In this document: positions 60,527 through 63,040 of the stretch, in pieces
How the letters are laid out: every line of letters starts with the position of its first letter
How positions within the stretch are numbered: position 1 is the stretch's first letter
NCBI GenBank assembly: GCA_039961675.1
Contig: JABRWC010000041.1
Location: forward strand, 1-63,040
DNA: 63,040 bases
Origin: JABRWC01 sp039961675
GTDB taxonomy: Bacteria; Planctomycetota; Phycisphaerae; UBA1845; Fen-1342
Direction of reading: 5' to 3'
Position numbers and translations under genes: made by a program
Notes under the pieces: model-generated
Told to the model about the DNA's origin: nothing
Databases searched by the model: none
The model's input: only the letters and a program-made list of their open reading frames with translations

Positions 60527-60582
60527 CCGACGCGCGAGCGAGGGAGAACTCCCGGCGTTCTGCCCCGCGCTCCGGTGCGGGG
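60527..60582. repeat. GCGAGCGAGGGA-type dispersed repeat with hairpin
   Basis: The GACGCGCGAGCGAGGGAG unit resembles a repeat frequent in planctomycete genomes. It is followed by a CCCCGC/GCGGGG stem. It could end the aminotransferase transcript. Confidence 0.5.
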
Positions 60583-60622
60583 TTCGAATTGGCGCTCGCT
60601 GCCGTTCGCAACCCGATCTCGG

Positions 60623-60744
60623 CTGGTGTTCTGTTTCAGAAATTCGCGGCATGATTCCGGGGACGGCACTCCTCTGGCTCGCCCCGCACAGCAGAGCTTT
60701 GCGCTCCCCGACCTTTGGGACGTATTCGTGAGACAGAACATTAG
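60623..60744. mobile_element. second 122-bp MITE-like copy
   Basis: Ends CTGGTGTTCTGTTTCA (60623-60638) and TGAGACAGAACATTAG (60729-60744) match the copy at 34856 in order and length, with more substitutions, and the core shares GATTCCGGGGACGGC and GACGTATTCGTGAGACAG-type segments. Here it is not at a stop codon; the flanks CTGG and TTAG are less exact. Confidence 0.75.
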
Positions 60745-60804
60745 CGCATCTGCGTACGGACGCCCTCGGGATAGAATCGGGAAAGCCCCGAAGGGACGGC
60801 GCGT

Positions 60805-61989
60805 ATGCGGCATCGCTATTTCGAGTTCAACGGCAAGCCGTTCCCGTTCCAGGCCGACTTGGACCTCGGCGGCGAGTTCCTGGATTTCGTGCTAGCGCAC
60901 GGCGACGAAGCGCTTCGCGCACTGGCGCGAATGGAGCGCGACCCCGAGCAATCCGAAATCATCGAGCAGCTTCTCGAGCAGGGCCTGCTGGAGAAGTATC
61001 GTGGCCGTTTCCGCCTCACGCCGCGAGCCGTGAACGCCATGCAGCGCAAGGCGCTGATGGAAGTCTTCGCGCACCTCAAGCGCGGACGGCGCGAGGGGCA
61101 CGACGCACGCGATCCGGGCGCGGCCGGCGAGCGCACCGAGGGCACGCGTCCGTACGAATTCGGCGATCCGGTGAGTGACATCGACCTTCAGGCGACGCTG
61201 CGGAACGCGATCCGCCGGCTGGCGGCGGATCGGCTTGTGGCATTCGACCTCGCGCCCGCGGCCGGTACGCCGCGCTCGCTGCTGCCGCTGCGGCTGGCCT
61301 CGCGCGACCTGGAGCGGATCGACACGGAGTCGGCCGCGAGTTGCAGCACGGTGGTGCTGATCGACCAGTCCGGATCCATGGCGCGCTTCGGGCGCTTCAT
61401 GCAGGCCAAAAAGTGCGCGATGGCGCTGATCGCGCTCATCCGGCAGCGCTTCCCGAACGACACCGCCGACATCGTCGGCTTCGCGTCCGGGGCCGAACCG
61501 GTCCGGGAGGACCGGCTTCCGCTGCTCAGGCCCAAGCCGGTTACGCTCTACGACCCGGTGATCAACCTGCGCGTGCCGCTGAGCAAGCTGGACCAGGCGC
61601 CGCCGCACTTCACCAACCTGCAACTGGGGCTGATGAGGGCGCGGCGGATTCTCCAACGCCGCGGGGGCGACAACCGGATGATCTTCATCATCACCGACGG
61701 GCAGCCGACGGCGCACGTGCAGGGGGATTACGCGTACCTGCTCTATCCGCCGAGCAAGGCCAGCCACGTGGCGACGCTCAAGGAAGCGTTCCTGATCGCC
61801 CGGTCGGGCGTGCGCATTTGCACGTTCGCGCTGACGGACGACTACTGGGACATGGACTGGCTCGGCTTTGTCGACGACCTCGGCCGGCTGACCAAGGGCG
61901 TGACGTTCCACTGCGCCAGCGGCGACCTGAGCGTCTGCGTGATGGAGAGCTATCTGAGCGGACGAAAGCGGAAGGCGTACCTGGCCTGA
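60805..61989 (+). CDS. VWA-domain protein
   Basis: 394 aa, cytoplasmic. Residues about 1-140 are a helical N-terminal domain. The VWA fold starts at about 175 with VVLIDQSGSMARFGRF, the MIDAS motif DxSxS, followed by TADIVGFASGA and FIITDGQPTAH. This type is usually the partner of a MoxR-family AAA ATPase; no such gene is in the window. ATG at 60805 with AAGGGACGG upstream. Confidence 0.85.
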   Translation: MRHRYFEFNGKPFPFQADLDLGGEFLDFVLAHGDEALRALARMERDPEQSEIIEQLLEQGLLEKYRGRFRLTPRAVNAMQRKALMEVFAHLKRGRREGHDARDPGAAGERTEGTRPYEFGDPVSDIDLQATLRNAIRRLAADRLVAFDLAPAAGTPRSLLPLRLASRDLERIDTESAASCSTVVLIDQSGSMARFGRFMQAKKCAMALIALIRQRFPNDTADIVGFASGAEPVREDRLPLLRPKPVTLYDPVINLRVPLSKLDQAPPHFTNLQLGLMRARRILQRRGGDNRMIFIITDGQPTAHVQGDYAYLLYPPSKASHVATLKEAFLIARSGVRICTFALTDDYWDMDWLGFVDDLGRLTKGVTFHCASGDLSVCVMESYLSGRKRKAYLA

Positions 61990-62122
61990 TCGAGGGCGGC
62001 AGCGCGGAATGCGTGCATGGATCGTCATGCTGAGCGGTGCGTAAGCGACGCGAAGCGCCTCTGAGTTGACCAACGCTCGTCGTACGCCGCGCAAGAGGTG
62101 CTTCCGCAGCCTGCGGCGGACC

Positions 62123-63040
62123 TCAGCACGACGGTCGAAAGGCGACCGCTGAGGCGTCAACGCCCACCGCGGCGGAAACGGTTGCGGCGGGCGCGGACGA
62201 AACGCGGGATGCGGCTGCGCCGCGGAACGCTTCCAAAAGGGCGCGCCGGAATGCGATGCGTTTCAGCGGCAGGTGGGCCTGGTAGAGCACTTCCAGCCAG
62301 CGCGCGATTCCGGGGTCTTCGACGGCAAGCTCGGTGCGCCGCTGTTCGACGACGGCGCGCAGGTTTGCAATGTGCTCGCTCTCGTAGCGTCCTTCGCTGC
62401 GCACGTAGCGCTCGCAGTACTGGACGAAGCGCGCGTCGAGCGGAGCGCCGTACAGCGCGGCGAAACAGGCCGGGTTGGCCCGGCCGAGCCGCAGCGCGGC
62501 CCGGCCCATCGCCGCCTCGCGCGCCAGGTATCCGTCAAACGTGTAGCGGTGTTCGTGCGTGAGGCGCGCGCCCGGCTCGTACCAGACGCGCAGGCCTGCG
62601 CCGCGTTCGAGTCGATACGCCAGCTCCACGTCCTCGTAGAAAAACGGCCCCAGGCGTTCGTCAAAGCGCTCCCCGGCCAGGTGCTCGCGCCGCAGCGAGA
62701 GATTCAGGTTCCACGCGTGCCGGAAGTCGTACCACTGCCGCGGCCGCATGCGCGGGTAGAAGAAGACCATCGGCGTCCGGGCGATCATCTCGTCGAACAG
62801 CGTCGCATCCGCGTAGCGCGGCCAGGCGGACTCGCCCAGCACAAGCGCCGGCCGGCCGAGGCGCCGGTGCGTGGACACGTGCGCGTCGATGAAGTCGGGC
62901 TCGACGACCACGTCGTCGTTGAGCAGCAGAATCCACTCGCCGCGCGCACGTTCGATGGCGAGGTTTTTCGCGGCGGCGATGTTCGGCTGCTCCAAGTGAT
63001 CGACGACCAGGGGGAACGGCCACGCTGCGCCCGGCCAATC
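62123..63040 (-). CDS. family 2 glycosyltransferase (5' part beyond window)
   Basis: The visible reading frame enters at the right edge. EQPNIAAAKNLAIERARGEWILLLNDDVVVEPDFIDAHV carries the GT-A substrate loop with the DDV metal-binding type motif; downstream FYEDVELAYRLERGAG fits the ED..L catalytic segment, after NLNLSLRREHL. It is probably for surface polysaccharide. An internal TTG at 62995 is not a credible start because homology continues upstream. The last 30 residues are low-complexity. Confidence 0.8.
   Translation of the reverse strand, partial: DWPGAAWPFPLVVDHLEQPNIAAAKNLAIERARGEWILLLNDDVVVEPDFIDAHVSTHRRLGRPALVLGESAWPRYADATLFDEMIARTPMVFFYPRMRPRQWYDFRHAWNLNLSLRREHLAGERFDERLGPFFYEDVELAYRLERGAGLRVWYEPGARLTHEHRYTFDGYLAREAAMGRAALRLGRANPACFAALYGAPLDARFVQYCERYVRSEGRYESEHIANLRAVVEQRRTELAVEDPGIARWLEVLYQAHLPLKRIAFRRALLEAFRGAAASRVSSAPAATVSAAVGVDASAVAFRPSC

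Larger units (their letters stand above)
60439..60804. other. repeat-dense intergenic region
   Basis: 366 bp with three elements: a planctomycete-type repeat (CCCGACGCGCGAGCGAGGGA, about 60527-60546), a hairpin CCCCGC-n8-GCGGGG (60563-60582), and a complete MITE-like copy (60623-60744). The VWA gene follows. No gene is seen. Confidence 0.6.

Noticed and set aside
60563..60600. tRNA-like end (GGTTCGAAT)
   Set aside because: The preceding bases form a CCCCGC/GCGGGG hairpin and no acceptor or anticodon arm can be folded around it.

Overview
The window is GC-rich bacterial chromosome, most probably from a member of the Planctomycetota, perhaps Phycisphaerae-like. The clues are lineage-typical families rather than any marker RNA: a prepilin-type protein with an H-X9-DG motif, DUF1571, two DUF1573-type repeats in one exported protein, two secreted PQQ-type dehydrogenases ending in dockerin-like 'LADLSALLTNYG' tags, a Tat-exported Gfo/Idh/MocA oxidoreductase, and many dispersed palindromic repeats, some translated inside genes. 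I found no rRNA, tRNA, CRISPR array, prophage or transposase gene.

Left part (1-14.5 kb). A radical SAM aminomutase-like gene (cut by the left edge) is divergent from a MarR-type regulator, with two good promoters around a perfect 17-bp palindrome. Next comes one ORF joining an SbcD-like metallophosphoesterase to a UvrC/Cho-like GIY-YIG nuclease, then about 1.1 kb of repeats. From 5.85 to 14.5 kb lies a tightly coupled same-strand run: Tat-exported oxidoreductase, seven-heme cytochrome c, small membrane cytochrome b-like protein, discoidin-like secreted protein, Agl23-like membrane glycosyltransferase, ApbE flavin transferase and an arylsulfotransferase-like lipoprotein. This looks like a cell-surface redox and glycan module.

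Middle part (14.5-35 kb). Leftward genes encode an MFS nucleoside-type permease, a methyltransferase and a PQQ-type dehydrogenase. A DUF3553 protein and a prepilin-like protein follow rightward, then a DUF1571 lipoprotein with a DGK/SEC59-type membrane kinase, an unrecognised 573-aa protein, and a partial complex I operon in the order nuoI-nuoA-nuoB-nuoC. Then come a GH113-like hydrolase, a secreted trypsin-like protease, a valyl-tRNA synthetase carrying several in-frame repeat insertions, a Sua5/LMW-phosphatase fusion and rpiB.

Right part (35-63 kb). There are DUF2203, a zinc-ribbon membrane protein, an orphan MacB-like permease, a large cupredoxin-CHRD-dehydrogenase-dockerin protein, a double-FHA protein, a GT4 glycosyltransferase, moaD-moaE, nth, an HDOD-GGDEF signalling protein, and a leftward envelope cluster (tricorn-like protease, amidase, NAGPA-type glycosidase, DUF1573, rhodanese, MauE/DoxX). 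It ends with rmuC, a DegT-type aminotransferase, a VWA protein and a GT2 glycosyltransferase cut by the right edge.

The most unusual signal is the repeat biology. A 122-bp MITE-like element with 16-bp terminal inverted repeats sits between the convergent genes rpiB and DUF2203 so that both TAG stop codons lie in its CTAG ends. A half copy supplies the mauE-like stop in the same way. A second palindromic family begins at the TAG stops of nuoA and the GH113-like gene. Other repeat families are translated inside valS, the cytochrome c gene and the Agl23-like gene.
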